In this document: in pieces, positions 1 to 12,714 of the stretch | Numbering within the stretch: the first letter of the stretch is position 1 | Layout of the letters: each line of letters begins with the position of its first letter | Assembly: GCF_932276165.1 (NCBI RefSeq) | Contig: NC_063987.1 | Span: forward strand, 2,480,001-2,544,000 | Origin: Plutella xylostella | Taxonomy: Eukaryota; Arthropoda; Insecta; Lepidoptera; Plutellidae | DNA length: 64,000 nucleotides | Reading direction: 5' to 3' | The notes under the pieces: model-generated | What the model was told of the DNA's origin: nothing | The model's input: only the letters and a program-made list of their open reading frames with translations | The model's database searches: none | Position numbers and translations under genes: made by a program

Positions 1-1044
1 GGGGGGCCTACTCACAGCGATACGTTATCGATGACTTCTGTTCTCGAGCCGAAAAATCGACAATTTAACGGCACTAAAGTCGCTACCTTGCGTTTTAAAT
101 GTAAAGGTGAACCCGAAATTGGGCTTTTTACGACACGATTGAGTGCCGCAAGTATTGCCGGCAATTATGCAATGAAATATATTTATTCGATATTTTTTGT
201 CGCACAACTTTGTTGCTTTGGTAAAGTGAGCCATAAAATGTTTAAAGTAACGTGCTGCTGCTTTTTAAAAGAGTGAAGTGCTTTTGAGGTCTTTAAGGCA
301 AAGTTGACGAAATAAACATGGGTATGGGTGATAATGTGGCTATCATAGAAGTTAATTGTGTACAAAGTGTCTAATTATAATCTTGAACGGGTTCATTATA
401 ATGTATTGTTATCTTACGTTTAATGTGTTTAGATAAAAGTAAGTAAATTCATGAATATACAGTTATCATACATAATAATAAGTACTATCACAGATAAAAA
501 TTAGTGACACGACAAGATGATTTAAAGTTCATTAAATTTTACTTCAAAACCGTATCAAGTAGGCATTATTACTATCAATCACGTGTTTAAATAATGATAC
601 AGTAATTATGTAAGTTATATTTCTTAAATAACTTATTTAAGTACCTATAACATTTTGTGTTGAATGAAAACCAATATTTTGCCTTTTGAAAGTTTAGCAT
701 AAAATAGAATTAATATTAGGCATCTTATTATGGGCACAAGCATGGTAAATAATATTTTCATTGAAATTGCAAACTTAATGGTATGTTGCCAACTATCACC
801 ACCACATGTAATTAAAACACTTAAAATAAATTAACTTTTTAGTCGTAAACAGTATAGTGAACTCTACTATTACCACTAGGTACTTCCGGTGAATTAATTA
901 GAATAGTTTAATTAGAGCCCAACTGTAATAGTTTGTTTACACTTTACAACAATGGCCAACAACAACTTTATACGAGCACTGCGACCTATTTCTTTGGATA
1001 CGTAATGTACTCGTAACAGTAATTTAAAATGGGTAACTAGGTGT
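1..1044. other. Intergenic, no gene seen
   Basis: AT-rich sequence with stops in all frames. At the extreme left the minus strand has a donor-like GTGAGT next to a short open stretch, but no acceptor or start could be found for it, so no exon is called. Confidence 0.5.
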
Positions 1045-1170
1045 CATCATCATCACAGCTTATCACGTCCCCACAGTTGGGGCACGGGTCTCCTTCCGTG
1101 TAAGAAGGAAGGGTTTTAGTGTTAGGACTAGTCCCCCACGCTGGCCTAGTGCGGGTTGGTGGACCCCAAC
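1045..1170 (-). repeat. Dispersed LINE/SINE 3' end with (CAT)n edge
   Basis: Starts with CATCATCAT, then a block containing GGGGCACGGGTCTCCTTCC and GCCTAGTGCGGGTTGGTGGA. The same block recurs at 9566-9690 in this orientation, at 8331-8415 inverted, and as a fragment near 18315-18370. Read on the minus strand it ends in GATGATGATG, the usual 3' tail of RTE-type retroelements in Lepidoptera. The family name is not certain. Confidence 0.6.
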
Positions 1171-1316
1171 ACAAGCAAGCTTTTGCGGGGAAGTGGGCAG
1201 GTATAATCCGGCGAGTTTAATAGGTACTTAAAATAGATATAACATACGGCAGAACATAGCCAGCCACTCAGCTACCGAGCACAAGTATCTACTTTCGATA
1301 TTGGCACCATTATATC

Positions 1317-1434
1317 GCCAACGTCCATACCATGTTGAATACACCGGTTCTCGTCCGATCACCGAAGTTAAGCAACATCGGGCGTGGTCAGTACTTGGAT
1401 GGGTGACCGCCTGGGAACACCACGTGTCGTTGGC
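1317..1434 (+). rRNA. 5S rRNA: 5S ribosomal RNA
   Basis: Complete 5S rRNA gene of about 118 nt. The 5' GCCAACGTC pairs with the 3' GTCGTTGGC to close helix I. The internal RNA polymerase III promoter is present: box A with GTTAAGCAAC and box C with TGGATGGGTGACCGCCTGGG. A GTGGT/ACCAC pair closes another stem, so it looks able to fold. A T-run follows directly. No poly(A) or target duplication marks it as a retrocopy. It is a single copy here rather than part of a visible tandem array, surrounded by retroelement tails. Confidence 0.95.
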
Positions 1435-1439
1435 TTTTT
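1435..1439 (+). terminator. RNA polymerase III terminator of 5S
   Basis: A run of five T directly after the mature 3' end, followed by TATTTTTT a few bases on, the normal stop signal for RNA polymerase III. Confidence 0.85.
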
Positions 1440-1642
1440 ATTTTTTCCTAATAGAATAAGACCATTTTATTTTATAACTTTGATATTTAACATCAAAATC
1501 TCACCATAATATACGAGTGTAAAACAACAGCTGTTCAGTGTCCTTACAATACCTATGTGCTGTGTAGGAGTGAAAAGCATATTGAGACCTGAAGCTATGA
1601 CTTCGTTTGGAGACGGAATTCCCACACCTACTTACTTTACTT

Positions 1643-1775
1643 CACCATCATCAGCCAATAATCATCCACTGCTGAACATAGGCCTCTTCCAAGGAGCGCC
1701 ACAACACTCAGTCCTCGGCCTTCCTCATCCAACCACTACCGGCTATCCGCCTAAGGTCGTCAGTCCAGCGACTAC
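1643..1775 (-). mobile_element. RTE-type LINE 3' end (degenerate)
   Basis: Reverse complement shows the C-terminal coding end and tail of a lepidopteran RTE-like element: CTGGACTGACGACCTTAGGC, GGATGAGGAAGGCCGAGGAC, GCCTATGTTCAGCAGTGGAT, then GCTGATGATG. It matches the tails at 28790-28985 and 44786-44925. It is 5'-truncated, as is usual for LINE insertions. Confidence 0.7.
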
Positions 1776-1779
1776 TAGG

Positions 1780-3014
1780 TTACTTTACTTAGCTATATTT
1801 ATATTGTATTGTATTTTATTTTTATTAAAAAGTATTCCTTTACTTGACTTCTATAATTTAGCCTAAAACCCGTAAAACCACATCAAATCCTACTTCTTTC
1901 ATATCGGAAACATTAAAATAAGATTTAAATAATGTCACTGACAGCTGACACACGGCTAGGGCATCCAAAAACCTCATAACTGTCCAAGTACCCATTTCAA
2001 CAGATTTTTAGGGTCCCATAGCTGAATAGCATAGCACGGAACCCATAACCGATAAGTACCTAGTTCTGTAGCAGAATACTAAAACTTTATGGTTTTATCA
2101 TATATTTTTTGTTAACATTGATTATCATTTTGATTTAGTTGCGCTACCTAAAAAAAAACTTATAACTTATAATTTTAAAGAACAAACGAATTTATTTTGG
2201 AACTTTCTTACTTTACTTAACTTTCATTAGTGGCAGCCCTACCCAGCTCTGTTTTTACGAGCGATGTGAGCAATATGTCCAAGTAAAGAGATGACACTTT
2301 CTCAGGATATTATTAGAGATAATTTCCTTTGGGGTGCTATTTTCTTCTCATGATTGATGAAGATATATTCAAGGTGTAATGTGTGTAGTGAGAAGAAATG
2401 TTGTGTGAAATTACTGAATGTTAGGTGAATTATAAATTTATTAAATAATGTTTTACGACATTTTTTTACCCGCCTCGAAAGTTTAATGTATACTTAGTTA
2501 ATACCAATTTACAATTGTTTTTGTTACTAAGAAACACAGATAATGATAAGATACCAGTAGGTACATTTTATATTCATCATGTAGTAAAAAAGTGTTTATG
2601 GTTTAACCAAACAAATAATAATTTATGAACATTATAACAATGCGTTAGAATGAGCTTTAAATCAGAAAACCCGCTGTGCACAGTAATTGAAAATGTCAAA
2701 AACAATTGAGTATGTTGTGTGAACTTAATTTAATATTTTAAAGGTTGCAATTGGCATCGGATCAGACAGCGAGTGAAGCTGCTAAGGATTGATAATTGCT
2801 AAATTTAATGATGGTAACCCCGTATTCCCCGTAAAAAAATCATTACCCTGATCCCCGTAAGAAAATTCTACAGAAGGGATTAGGTATAAACCTTGTGTGT
2901 AGTTACCTAAAGAAAAAGTTCATTTGTGAGGGGATGTTTCTTTGGCAAAGTCGTTCAGTTTGATGGGTACAATATGTGGTTTATATGTGTCCGGACCGTA
3001 CACTTTTACAACCT
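1780..3014. other. Intergenic, no gene seen
   Basis: AT-rich without coding signal. Around 2745-2822 there is one end of the foldback family seen whole at 9014-9183 (GATTGATAATTGCTAA followed by TGGTAACCCC). Confidence 0.4.
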
Positions 3015-3144
3015 GGCCCTATAGCACGGGGCGCTATTAAGACGTGATAAGAGTTCTCCGTCGCGCTCGCTCTTGAGGCTGCGCGATGCGAGTGAGCGCA
3101 ATGCAAAACTCTTATCACGTCTTAAATGCGCCCCGTACTAGCCC
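3015..3144. mobile_element. Foldback MITE, about 130 bp
   Basis: A near-perfect hairpin. The left arm has CACGGGGCGC then TTAAGACGTGATAAGAGTT; the right arm is its reverse complement. A GC-rich centre separates the arms. Ends are set approximately at GGCCCTATAG and CTAGCCC. A clear target duplication was not found, so the superfamily is open. Confidence 0.65.
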
Positions 3145-3167
3145 TTCTGTATACCATAAAACTCTCA

Positions 3168-3310
3168 GGCCTGTTTCACTATGACTGTCTGGATAATGAC
3201 TACCTGTAGGATAAAAGACATGCTGTCACTCTCTGTAATTATGTTTTAGACAGTGACACCATGTCTTTTATCCCACAGTTAGCCATTATCCAGACATTGT
3301 GAAACAGGCC
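3168..3310. mobile_element. Foldback MITE family A, copy 1
   Basis: About 143 bp with terminal inverted repeats beginning GGCCTGTTTCAC. The arms contain ATGCTGTCACTCTCTGT and its complement around a short AT-rich loop. It is related to the copies at 22015-22155 and 51880-52019 but has more differences, and its flanks (TCA and CTA) no longer match, so it is the oldest of the three. Confidence 0.8.
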
Positions 3311-3319
3311 CTAAGTGCC

Positions 3320-6300
3320 TCTTACACAATGTTTGGAATTTGGCCTAAAGAGCCTATATTTGACACAGTTTCATAACAATTTTTAGGCTATTCGGCAGAT
3401 AAGTTAAAAACTGCAATTATTCAGAAATTATCGGTACACTGTGCTGCAGAAGTTGCAAGTGTTAGACTTAAATTTATGAATTGCAGATTTAGTTTGATTG
3501 TTAATATCCGGCGTTAGTCATTTTGTGTGCGTCGGTTAATCAATCATGGACATTGTAATATCAAATAACTGCAGGAAACGGATGGACGGGACGCGTGCGC
3601 TGTACCTATATCAATATCTATTACATATTAAATAATATTGTTTATATTAATTAAAATTCTTATTAAAATGTGTATTGTTACAAGAACGCAAAATAAACTA
3701 TTATTTTAAGTATTTTTGGTGTCTCTTTTAGCCTATCCTTGCAAGCATTCCTTGGAGATCGCTAAGACCGCCTTTTGTACCCTAATTCAGTTATGACTAC
3801 TTATAACGTAAAATTGATAATAATTATGTCTTGGTGTAGGTACAAATAAAGAATAAGTACTCTATCTATCTATCTACAATTATCATAATAATCATCAGCT
3901 TTCTATCGCTCACTATTATTAGGTGTAGGCCTCATTTCGTGTACGCCAACTTTTTCAGGAGGGCTACTTTATCTTACAAAAAACTAACGAACGAGAGTAT
4001 TTGATAAAACAAGATAGAGATACATCATCTATTGGTTATTATGGAGTAAATCTTGAACTCATTAAATGCAATCTCATCCCGCGACAAGCACTTTTACAGC
4101 ACAAATTTTCATTAAAAACTACACTCCATACTCTATAAGAGTTAAAAACAAAACATTTTCATGTTTGTACTCATGTTACAGCGCACACAGTGGGCCGGGT
4201 CACTGTGTCGACGAAAAAAAAACTCACTTCCGGCCTAGAAGGATATTTTTATACAAACAGTCGACCCACTGTGCAGTCCCGAGCCGATACTGAATGCGGG
4301 GTTTTAATTAAGTGAGACTGAATAGGGGTTTTGTTGGTCGATTTCTGAGCGGAGTACATAGGTTGTTGCAAATGTGGTGTAGTAAAGCGAAGGTAAGAGT
4401 CTGTTACTATGGAGCACATTTTGAACCACTTCTGATCTACCAATGACTTTTATGAATTCTTAAAAAGAGGGTAATCTAATTCAGTAGTACATAGTAAATG
4501 TTAAAAAATACATTTCAAGCGTTTTAAATATAATTATAGTTAGGTAGGTAGATGGAAGTCAAAGTCAAAGTCAAATATTTTTATTCATCGTAAAAATATA
4601 AAATTTTCTGATGAATGTCAATAAAGCATGTCATGGAAAAGCTAGTCCTGCTTTAAAACCAATAAAACGAGTGACCTTCAGAAATGCTCGCGTGCGTGAC
4701 TCATTAAGGGGACCGATGGAATTTCGCGAAAAAATGTGACCAAACCAGATTTGGCTAATGTTTGATTATACAGAACGCCTTTATCCCACTTAAAAGTGTT
4801 GATTTTATATTTTATGTTGATACGGTAAGTTTATAGTCGTTTCTGTCAATCAAGATCGACTTAGGCGCGAATCTAGACGGCTGGCATTTGATGTTAAAAT
4901 TAATTTAACAGTTTCGTGATTGACTAGAGGATAAAAAAATTATAAGTAATATTCGTTTTTCGTATGTAAAAGACATCAAGTACTTAAGTACTTAAATATA
5001 ACATTGTGCACACTTTCCGATTTTTTTTTTTTTTAAATTTCTCTGACTAAACTACGTTTTTTATAAATACAAAAAATATTCTTACTTTAATTTTACATAA
5101 ACGTACTTACCTATGCATAATAAATTCATCAGTTTGTTGTGAGACCAAGATAAAGAAATATATGTCGTAACCAGTATAGAAATTGACAATTAATTTAGAC
5201 ATTCACTTTGCGATTTTCAAATTATATAAATTGTAATCGAAAATCCATAAATCTTTGTCTTAGTTTATTAAATGGCCGTGTCTTGAATGTATTTGATAAA
5301 TAATGACTAGTTTAATTAAATTAATTTTAAATTCGCAACCATCCGACCTCTGACTAACTGATCATTCAATTTACTTGTAGTTTTTTCCTTTCTGATCATA
5401 ATCATAATATGGTTTGGGTAATGGGTAGGTATGCTGTGTTGGGTCACCTGTTGGGGGGGTTTAGCCTGAAAATATCAAGCACAACTGATCTACATAATTA
5501 TAAGGATTACGAACTACCAGTGGTAACTAAATAGTAATAAATCTGTAGTTTGAAATATTGAATTAGGTACATTTAAAAGCGAATCAGAATACTACAAGTT
5601 TAAAACAAATTGGGGCAATAGTGGCATTTTGTGGGTGGTTCTTATTCATTGCTTGGGAGTGTAGTTTTTACTACACTAAAGCTCTGTTACTTTATTTGAT
5701 AAGAGTTAGAGTAACTACAGTTACTGTAAAACGATAAAAAATCACGGACATAAAGTTCGTGACAGTTGAGTGACAAATAAAACATTATACTTACTTAAGC
5801 CAGGAAATCCGTTACATAAAATAGTGATCCTATTTAATGATCAGTTGGGACTGGGGGGTCGTTATCTAGAAAGTGGCATGTCAAGTTGTCGTATAAAGAT
5901 TTTTCGATTGCTCGATTAATGTCTTATTGATTGTGCTTTCTATTAATCAATGATCGTTTATTGATATCTATACTTAATATGTTTTTTGTTTTATTGATTA
6001 TTGCGTAAGATAAGGTCACAAACTACAATAGTCGTTTCACGTCAGTATCAAGTAGGTAGTTATTTATAAACACTTAGGTAATGTTATTAATTATTATCAA
6101 ACTACAGTATCATATTGTGTTTGTTATTTTGTAACTTTATCATACAGCTTTTTCACTCGAGCTTCGAATTATAGCTTCTTTGGATTTCCGAAAAATCCGT
6201 TTTTCTTGATGAGTCTACTAACAGCGGAAATATATTATTTACAAATTGTCATTACTGGAGTATGTAAGTATATTTAAAAAAGTTTTAGCTCAGAAGCTTG

Positions 6301-8084
6301 CATAGGGTTAAACGAGTGTTTTTTAGGCAACAATTTTGTAATAATAATAATCTTAACAAGCATAATTAATAAATTAATCTTATTATTACAGAAGGTATTT
6401 TTTGGACTAAATTCATAAATTCTAATTTTGTTCAAGCATTATTTAAGCGAGCACTTTTTTAAAATTAAACCTTTAACTTTAAAAAAATAAACACTGATGG
6501 TATTTGCTATTCATAACGTACCGTTTTCAGTTTGTTTGGAAACACAACAATGTTTTCATTTACGAAATATTTACAGAAGTTTGTTACCGGAGTAAAATGG
6601 AACATGCTTTTGTTATTTTTGTGCATTGGACAGGATATTTAATTGGATTTTGGAGCAGAGTTTTGAACATGAATTTCACGTCATGCAATGATGTGTTTCC
6701 TTCATATCGCAAACTTGTTTTGACAACTACCTACTTCCGGACTCAAAATTTTGAATTTGACATTAATTACTTCGTCAATGTTACTTCGTTTTGACTTCGC
6801 GATACCCCGTCTTATCTTCAAATGTACTTAAATCTTAATCTAAACTACAGTATCGATGAACTTAATCTAGTAATATAACTATATCACTAAACTTAGTCCG
6901 TTTTATAACTATATTCCTAGTGAGATAGTAATGAATCGCTTTCGTATATATATAATCATATCCCTAGGGATATAACTATATTACGGCTATAACTATCTTA
7001 CTGCGACAACTACACTCTTTATAGTTTCTACTTAATTCTCAATTAGAACCATCTTTAAGTAGGTAGGTAGTTTGTATATTTTGTATGTTCTTAATAGATA
7101 TTATAATGCCCGTGTATAATTTTTTTACTAAAAAGTACCTTATACTAATATAGCGAAATATAAACTTTTATGACAAGTTGAGAAGCGAAGACCTAAAAGC
7201 AGCTTATTTACCTACAACCGATACAAACAAAGCACCCCAAGGAAACGTCACTACTGCATACGCTTACTCACTTATTTAGTACATTATTTAGTAAAGAAGC
7301 ATGTATTTCCTCGAGCATGTCAACTCGTGATGACAATTACCATACAATGCGAGTGCGTGCGCGCAAGCATCAATGGGGAACGCGCGGTAACCATGATTTA
7401 CGTGTTTCTGAATTTAAGGTGGACATTAAAACAAAATAAATCTATTGCTCTCTTGCTTTGATAATATACTGATTGAGCAGGACAGCAAGTTTGTTTAAAT
7501 GTTTGGTGCAAGTCACCTTTGATGTTTTTACTTTGTTACATTTAAGTATTTCCGTATTTATACTGTACTGCTATGCTGAAGGTTCCGAGTGGGAGTGCCT
7601 GGGTATATACATAGGTCGGCTCTTTACAAACACATTTACTGTACAAGGCATCATCGTCCCGTACATAATAATACATAAACCCATAGTGAGTAACATAAAA
7701 TAATAATAAAAGTTAATCACAGCAGGTCGTTTAAAATTCAAATTATAGGCCAGTTTTTTGATCCATAGTTAACTATACAACCATTAACCATGAATTCGTC
7801 TAATCACATTACAGCTTCTGGAGCTAAAAATTATAAAAGCTTTTCCACTGAGAATAACTTTGACCACTCCGATTTTTCTACAGCAAAAACGTCACCAATT
7901 CCCAGCTAGAGCCGTCTTCATGGTCACCCCACACCGAGCGGCGGGATACTCGGTCGATCACCCCGCTGTTTATCCATGTGTCTGTGTGTCTGTGTGTGCT
8001 GACCTCCATGTTACTCATCCATTACTCCATTACTGAAGAGCTATTTGCAGGTTTTCGAGTTTTACGACTCGCGTAGGGTTCTCG
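3320..8084. other. Intergenic, no gene seen
   Basis: AT-rich DNA with only short random open frames. It holds a LINE tail at about 4556-4645. No splice-linked coding exon was found on either strand. Confidence 0.4.
4556..4645. repeat. LINE tail with (AGTCAA)n
   Basis: Four copies of a GTCAAA unit followed by TATTTTTATTCATCG and a short AT-rich block. A similar TTTTTATTCATCG block with ATAAAATTTT lies inside the minisatellite at about 30180-30240, so this is a dispersed element end. Confidence 0.5.
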
Positions 8085-8202
8085 AGTGGCTTTGAATTAA
8101 GCTTGGGACGCCCTCCAGATAAATACAGGGAGGTAAAGAGTATCGTGGCGTGGCGCTGCTGAAGAGGCCTATGTCCAGCAGTGGACGATTACGGGCTGAT
8201 AT
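8085..8202 (+). mobile_element. RTE-type LINE 3' end (degenerate)
   Basis: Contains TGGGACGCCCTCC, then GAGGCCTATGTCCAGCAGTGGACGATT (given in parts), then GGGCTGAT. It matches the end of the copy at 28790-28985 but its coding portion is badly eroded. Confidence 0.6.
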
Positions 8203-8330
8203 CTGGTCTTACATTCAGTAACATATCCTTTAATGGTGTGTAGACGTATTTTTTTATCAAACGTTTTTCTTTTAAATATTTATAACTAATAAGAACCTTA
8301 CAAAAACCAAAATTAAGTACAACAAAGTGG

Positions 8331-8415
8331 TACAGCGTGTTGGACGGCCTAGACCCTTCCTTCATTGGAAGGAGACCCGTGCCCCAGCAGTTGGGACTTG
8401 ATGGGTCGTGATGAA
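8331..8415 (+). repeat. Dispersed retroelement 3' end
   Basis: Inverted relative to 1045-1170 and 9566-9690. It has GGAAGGAGACCCGTGCCCCA and ends TGATGGGTCGTGATGA, the truncated tail. Confidence 0.55.
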
Positions 8416-9013
8416 GTAGGTAAGTACAACAAAGTGATTAGAGTAGTAGCATGAAGGATTTTAATTATGTCCGAAACGGATATTTTCCCTGATTATCAAA
8501 ATCTGTTTAGCAGTCATTCGGGTTCTTTGTATGTTTTTTCCGGATCGTAAAATACAAATAAAACATAAGAGTATTTTTTGCCTAGTACAGCCATCTCTCG
8601 GCAACCGTTGGAACTGTTTTTACATGTTCGATCAGCTGATGATGTGATGTTGGACAGAGGGCGTTAGGGAGTACAATTATTTAATTTTTATTTTTAATTT
8701 TCCTTGGGGTTTAAAACAATACCTTTTTTGTGAAGTCTCCTTACTTCTTAGATAAAAAATTCCCGTTATTCGGACTGAATGTGTAGAAATCACCTTTATT
8801 ATTAAGTTTCTTATCATATTTTATTAAATTGGGACAAGATGATTGGAAAAAGTCCGACACCTAAACTTTTCATGATACCTATTCATAATTCTAAATGCTG
8901 TTTTATTCATATCTCGAAAGGTACCCAACATATAGGAGCATATAAAATCAACCACAAAAAGTATAAAAATGATCGACTGAATATAATAATAATGGATATA
9001 ATATCTGCTACCG

Positions 9014-9183
9014 TACCACCACCGTCACATTAGCAATTAAAAATCCATAAGCAGCGTCGCTAGCCTGTCAAGCATCAGCAAGATCCATACAAGTTACGCC
9101 AGTAAGCAGTATTGTGGTGAACAGCATTTGGCTAGCAAGCGTCGTTGCAAGGATTGTTAATTGCTAATGTTCTGTGGTGGTAA
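9014..9183. mobile_element. Foldback MITE family B, copy 1
   Basis: Inverted ends: left TACCACCACC then CATTAGCAATTAA; right TTAATTGCTAATG then GGTGGTAA, about 170 bp apart. The centre has AGCAGCGTCGCT. A relative lies at 12550-12714, with single ends near 2745-2822 and 36955-37072. Confidence 0.6.
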
Positions 9184-9565
9184 CCCCACAGTTTTCTTTC
9201 CAATATGTAGATTCCAGCTCCAGAAGCCTTGGCTTGTGTCCAATTATTTCTTTGATGATGTTTGTATGTTGTGTTTTTATTTATGTTTATATTGGCTAAT
9301 CTGCTGTTTACCGCAAAGCTTTCGTAATGATTGATGATTCATAAAAAAAATACTTCATACCCATTTGCTGGTTCAGGCTTCAATGGAAAACTTTCTTTGT
9401 CAAAATATTGTAAACAATAGACGAGATTCGATTTTACGAGATTCGTTATTCCTTTAAAGGTTAAGTCGCGGATTTCCAAAAGTCCTAGAACGACAGAGGT
9501 TCAGAGTGAAGTGCCTTTTCGGCTTAATATAGCAATTTGCAACAACCTATCTATACCTAAGTATA

Positions 9566-9690
9566 TCATCATCATCACGACCCATCATGTCCCCACTGCT
9601 GGGGCACGGGTCTCCTTCCAATGAAGGAAGGGTTTAGGCCTAGTCCACCACGCTGGCCTAGTGCGGGTTGGTGGACTGCGGGTTGGTGGA
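9566..9690 (-). repeat. Dispersed retroelement 3' end
   Basis: (CAT)n followed by CCCACTGCTGGGGCACGGG and GGTTTAGGCCTAGTCCACCA. A 15-bp piece, TGCGGGTTGGTGGAC, is repeated twice at the right end. It is the best copy of the family also seen at 1045-1170. Confidence 0.6.
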
Positions 9691-11805
9691 CGTATACCTA
9701 TATTACCTATATAATAACCTAATAATATAGAAACTAATTTAAAGTCTAATGTGTTTTATTATTTTCAGGTTTAATCATTGTTTTCTCAGTAGCATATGGA
9801 TTTACCTTGGCCTTAATAGTGATAAATTTTATCGTTAATAATTATTATTATAATGAATGAGTTCGTAATAATCGTAAATACATCCACCGTCAGTGTTTAA
9901 TGTCTTTAGATGACAGGTTTTATAATATCTAAAATACAATTACGATATTATGATTCATTTATTATTTTAAACAGCATGCAACATTTTCACTTCTGCTATC
10001 TCCAAAGAATATTCAGATATGACTCGCACAAGAAATAACAAATTTACTTATATTTCGTACAATTTTTTTATGTATTTGGTTATATTCTTATATTACTGCA
10101 GGTTACCCTGCAATACAAAGATACCTAAACAATACAAAGATACCTAAACTATGTATTTTATTTCAACACTTTTTGGTTGAGGAACAGAACTATTCAGCAC
10201 ATTTACGATTAAACTGAGCTGTTATCTAGGATAAGTTTTAGCACGCAGTTTTATTACTGACTTTATAGGTGGACCCTCAATCTAATCTTATAGCAGTTAT
10301 AGCGAAAATTCTGACTATGTAGCTGAAGTTAGTAGAGACGGACTCGGAGACGAATCTCAATTCCCAGCTCTGTCTTCTTCTTCTTATCGTGTCGATGGCA
10401 AACCAACAAAGTCGCTAAATAATACATGCCCAGAACTGGGCCACTGATACTGCACCGCTGGTAGCGGTCTATATATCATTTATTATATTCAGAATTTCAT
10501 ACCATTTTCCAGTCGCATAAGCACAAGATTTTTCTTCGATGGATCGTATACATTGTATACTAAACTTATCAATTTCCTTTATAATTACTTAAATCTTAAT
10601 ATTTTCCCCCTAATAACAACGTAATGGGTGGGAAATCAATTTCATTATCTTAAGTAAGCCAGATGTTTTCCGGGAGATTTTACTTAATTCAGGAAGAGAG
10701 GATAGATACTGAAAGCTTTTGATCAGGTTAAAAGACTTATTTTAAGATAAGTATACAAAAGTACCAACCTGCTTTATTTTTACATAAAAAAATTACAAAC
10801 TCCACTTTTAAAACTGTTCAAAAATTAGAAAAAAAAAGTTATTATTAGGTATTTTTTTAATTGAGTGTTGCTATAATCTAGTAGAAGGTGTAACAGAGGT
10901 TAACTAGTCAAAGCTCCCTTCCTATTTCTGGTGCTTTCACATTTATGTAAATTTTCTGTTCGGGGCAGGTATAGTTTTATCAGTGTAGGTTATTCCCGTT
11001 GGCAGGTCATTATAATCACTGATAAAATTTTATCCTGTAGAATTAAAAAATAATATAAAATATTTCGAGTTGAAATTTTTAATGTCTCTAGCTTGTTCAT
11101 AACAATAATTCCCAGTTGTCGTTTATGAAAACGCTGAAAAATCTCAATTTCAGTTTGATGGCCGTATAAAGTATAAACCAACTCGGAGGGTTAACGGGTT
11201 CGAGATTAAATTATTTTCACTGGACTTTATTGCTGTAGAGCCCTTTATGGAGTATTTTATTTTGGTAGCTAGTTTTTTAATCGTTTAATATACAGATTTA
11301 CTAGTGTACCTATATGAAATGGAAAAATAAAAAATAAGTTAACACGAAACTACTGACACCATTATAAACTGATGGTCAATTTAAATTTACGTAGATTAAA
11401 AAAGTAATAGCTAACTGGTATATATAAAATAATATGATAATATGTATACCTACTAAAATATTCACACCTAAAAATATAATACAAGCGACAAAAGCTGTCC
11501 CTAAAGTATTTTATGATGATGGCAACATTTCCTCCTACGGTAAAAAGGCCCAACTCTTCTCTACAAAAAAACTGTATGGAAAAGATTGCATTACGTACGC
11601 TAAGTTTAAGAGTAGGTAAGGCGGAATAAATTAAAATGGTTACTTATAATGCCATATAAGGTCTTATACTCGTATAAGACCGGGCAAGCACCAAGCATAA
11701 TATAGGTAATATCACCTGCTCATCATTTGGTAACTCCCTTGAGAATCATCCTTTAACAGTAATCCTTAAAGTTACAAATACAAATAAATACTCTAAAAAA
11801 CTCAC
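9691..11805. other. Putative intron or intergenic, no exon seen
   Basis: No further exon of the minus-strand gene that starts at 12001 could be recognised here. An 18-bp unit (AATACAAAGATACCTAAAC) is repeated in tandem at about 10112-10149. Confidence 0.35.
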
Positions 11806-12001
11806 CTGCAATCTTCCTCTCCCTCATTTTCCTCCATAGTTGTTCAGCTTTTCTCATGGGCCAGTTCTCAACCTTGGCGCTGAAACTCCTGAAGAACTTG
11901 TACTCTTTAAAATGAGACATTCGTCGCTCCATCTTGCTCGGGGTGTGTCCGGGCGGCGGTGGCGATGGCGGTTTGACAGCTCCCGCCGATGGAGACGCCA
12001 T
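11806..12001 (-). CDS. First coding exon of an unrecognised gene (partial)
   Basis: Starts at an ATG with a good insect context (AATCCAAAATGG). It encodes 65 residues beginning MASPSAGAVK, then a proline-rich stretch (PPSPPPPGHT), then a basic, aromatic stretch with KEYKFFRSFS and ENWPMRKAEQLWRKMRERK. It ends at a strong donor (GCAG then GTGAGT) in phase 1. Composition is far from the AT-rich surroundings, and the reading frame, start and donor all agree, so I take it as a real exon. I do not recognise the family. The rest of the gene must lie to the left, perhaps beyond position 1. The basic amphipathic segment could bind membrane or a partner, but that is inference. Confidence 0.6.
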
Positions 12002-12212
12002 TTTGGATTGTTCAAAATTCGAATTCGAAATTTCAAATTTCAAATCTTTTGTTTCTTTTTCTTATTGGCCTTTAAATTTCCACTTTACCAGCGATTTGAT
12101 TTTTAATTCACTTAGCTGGCACATTCTTTTTCATAGCTACTGTTTTAATCGTAAATAATAATGTTTCTGCGTGTTCAGTACTTGCACACTAGTTGTATCA
12201 ACAACTTTTGAC
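12002..12212 (-). other. 5' UTR part of the same exon
   Basis: The exon that carries the start codon at 12001 probably begins at 12212, just after a good acceptor (CTTTTATTTTCAG on the minus strand). The 210 nt up to the ATG are AT-rich, with repeated GAAATTTGAAATTTCGAATT just before the start. Confidence 0.45.
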
Positions 12213-12549
12213 CTGAAAATAAAAGTTTGCATTAATGTTTGTGTTTAATAAAATTGAGTCTAAAGATGAAATAGTAAATAACAAATCTTTGAAACGAAAT
12301 GAATAAAGTTTATATCGCAGAATGATCGCAGACTAATCCCAGATGGTATTTAATTATTTTAAAGAATAAAGTGTCTTTTTTTTCTTGTCTGTCTAGTCAG
12401 TCTGTCTGACTTATTACAATAGTAGGTACTTTTGTGTAAACTGCTGAGGCTGTCTGAAGAAATATAGCCTTAACATGTTCGAAATCAATATTTTATTCAT
12501 CTTATGCAGTATGACTGTTTGTTGCCAAATTAAATCTTCATATAACATG

Positions 12550-12714
12550 TTACCACCACCAAACATTAGCAATCCTCGCTCGCTCGCTTGTAACATCTGA
12601 CATAACTTGAATGGATCTGACAGCATATAGACATAACTTGAATGGATCTGACAGATTTTTGATAGCAGAGTGACGCTGCTTATGTATTGTTTTTTACTAA
12701 TGTGTCGGTGGTGA
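12550..12714. mobile_element. Foldback MITE family B, copy 2
   Basis: Ends TTACCACCACC plus ACATTAGCAA at left and TACTAATGTGTCGGTGGTGA at right. Inside, the 24-bp word ACATAACTTGAATGGATCTG-ACAG occurs twice (12600-12623 and 12631-12654) with a 31-bp period, an internal tandem duplication absent from copy 1. Confidence 0.55.

Noticed and set aside
17..160. Minus-strand open stretch ending at a GTGAGT donor (residues like VATLVPLNCRFFGSRTEVID)
   Set aside because: It begins after a stop with no acceptor or start codon, and the window edge prevents checking the next exon.
12570..12714. CRISPR-like spaced repeat (24-bp word twice)
   Set aside because: Only two copies inside a MITE, in a eukaryotic genome; an ordinary tandem duplication.
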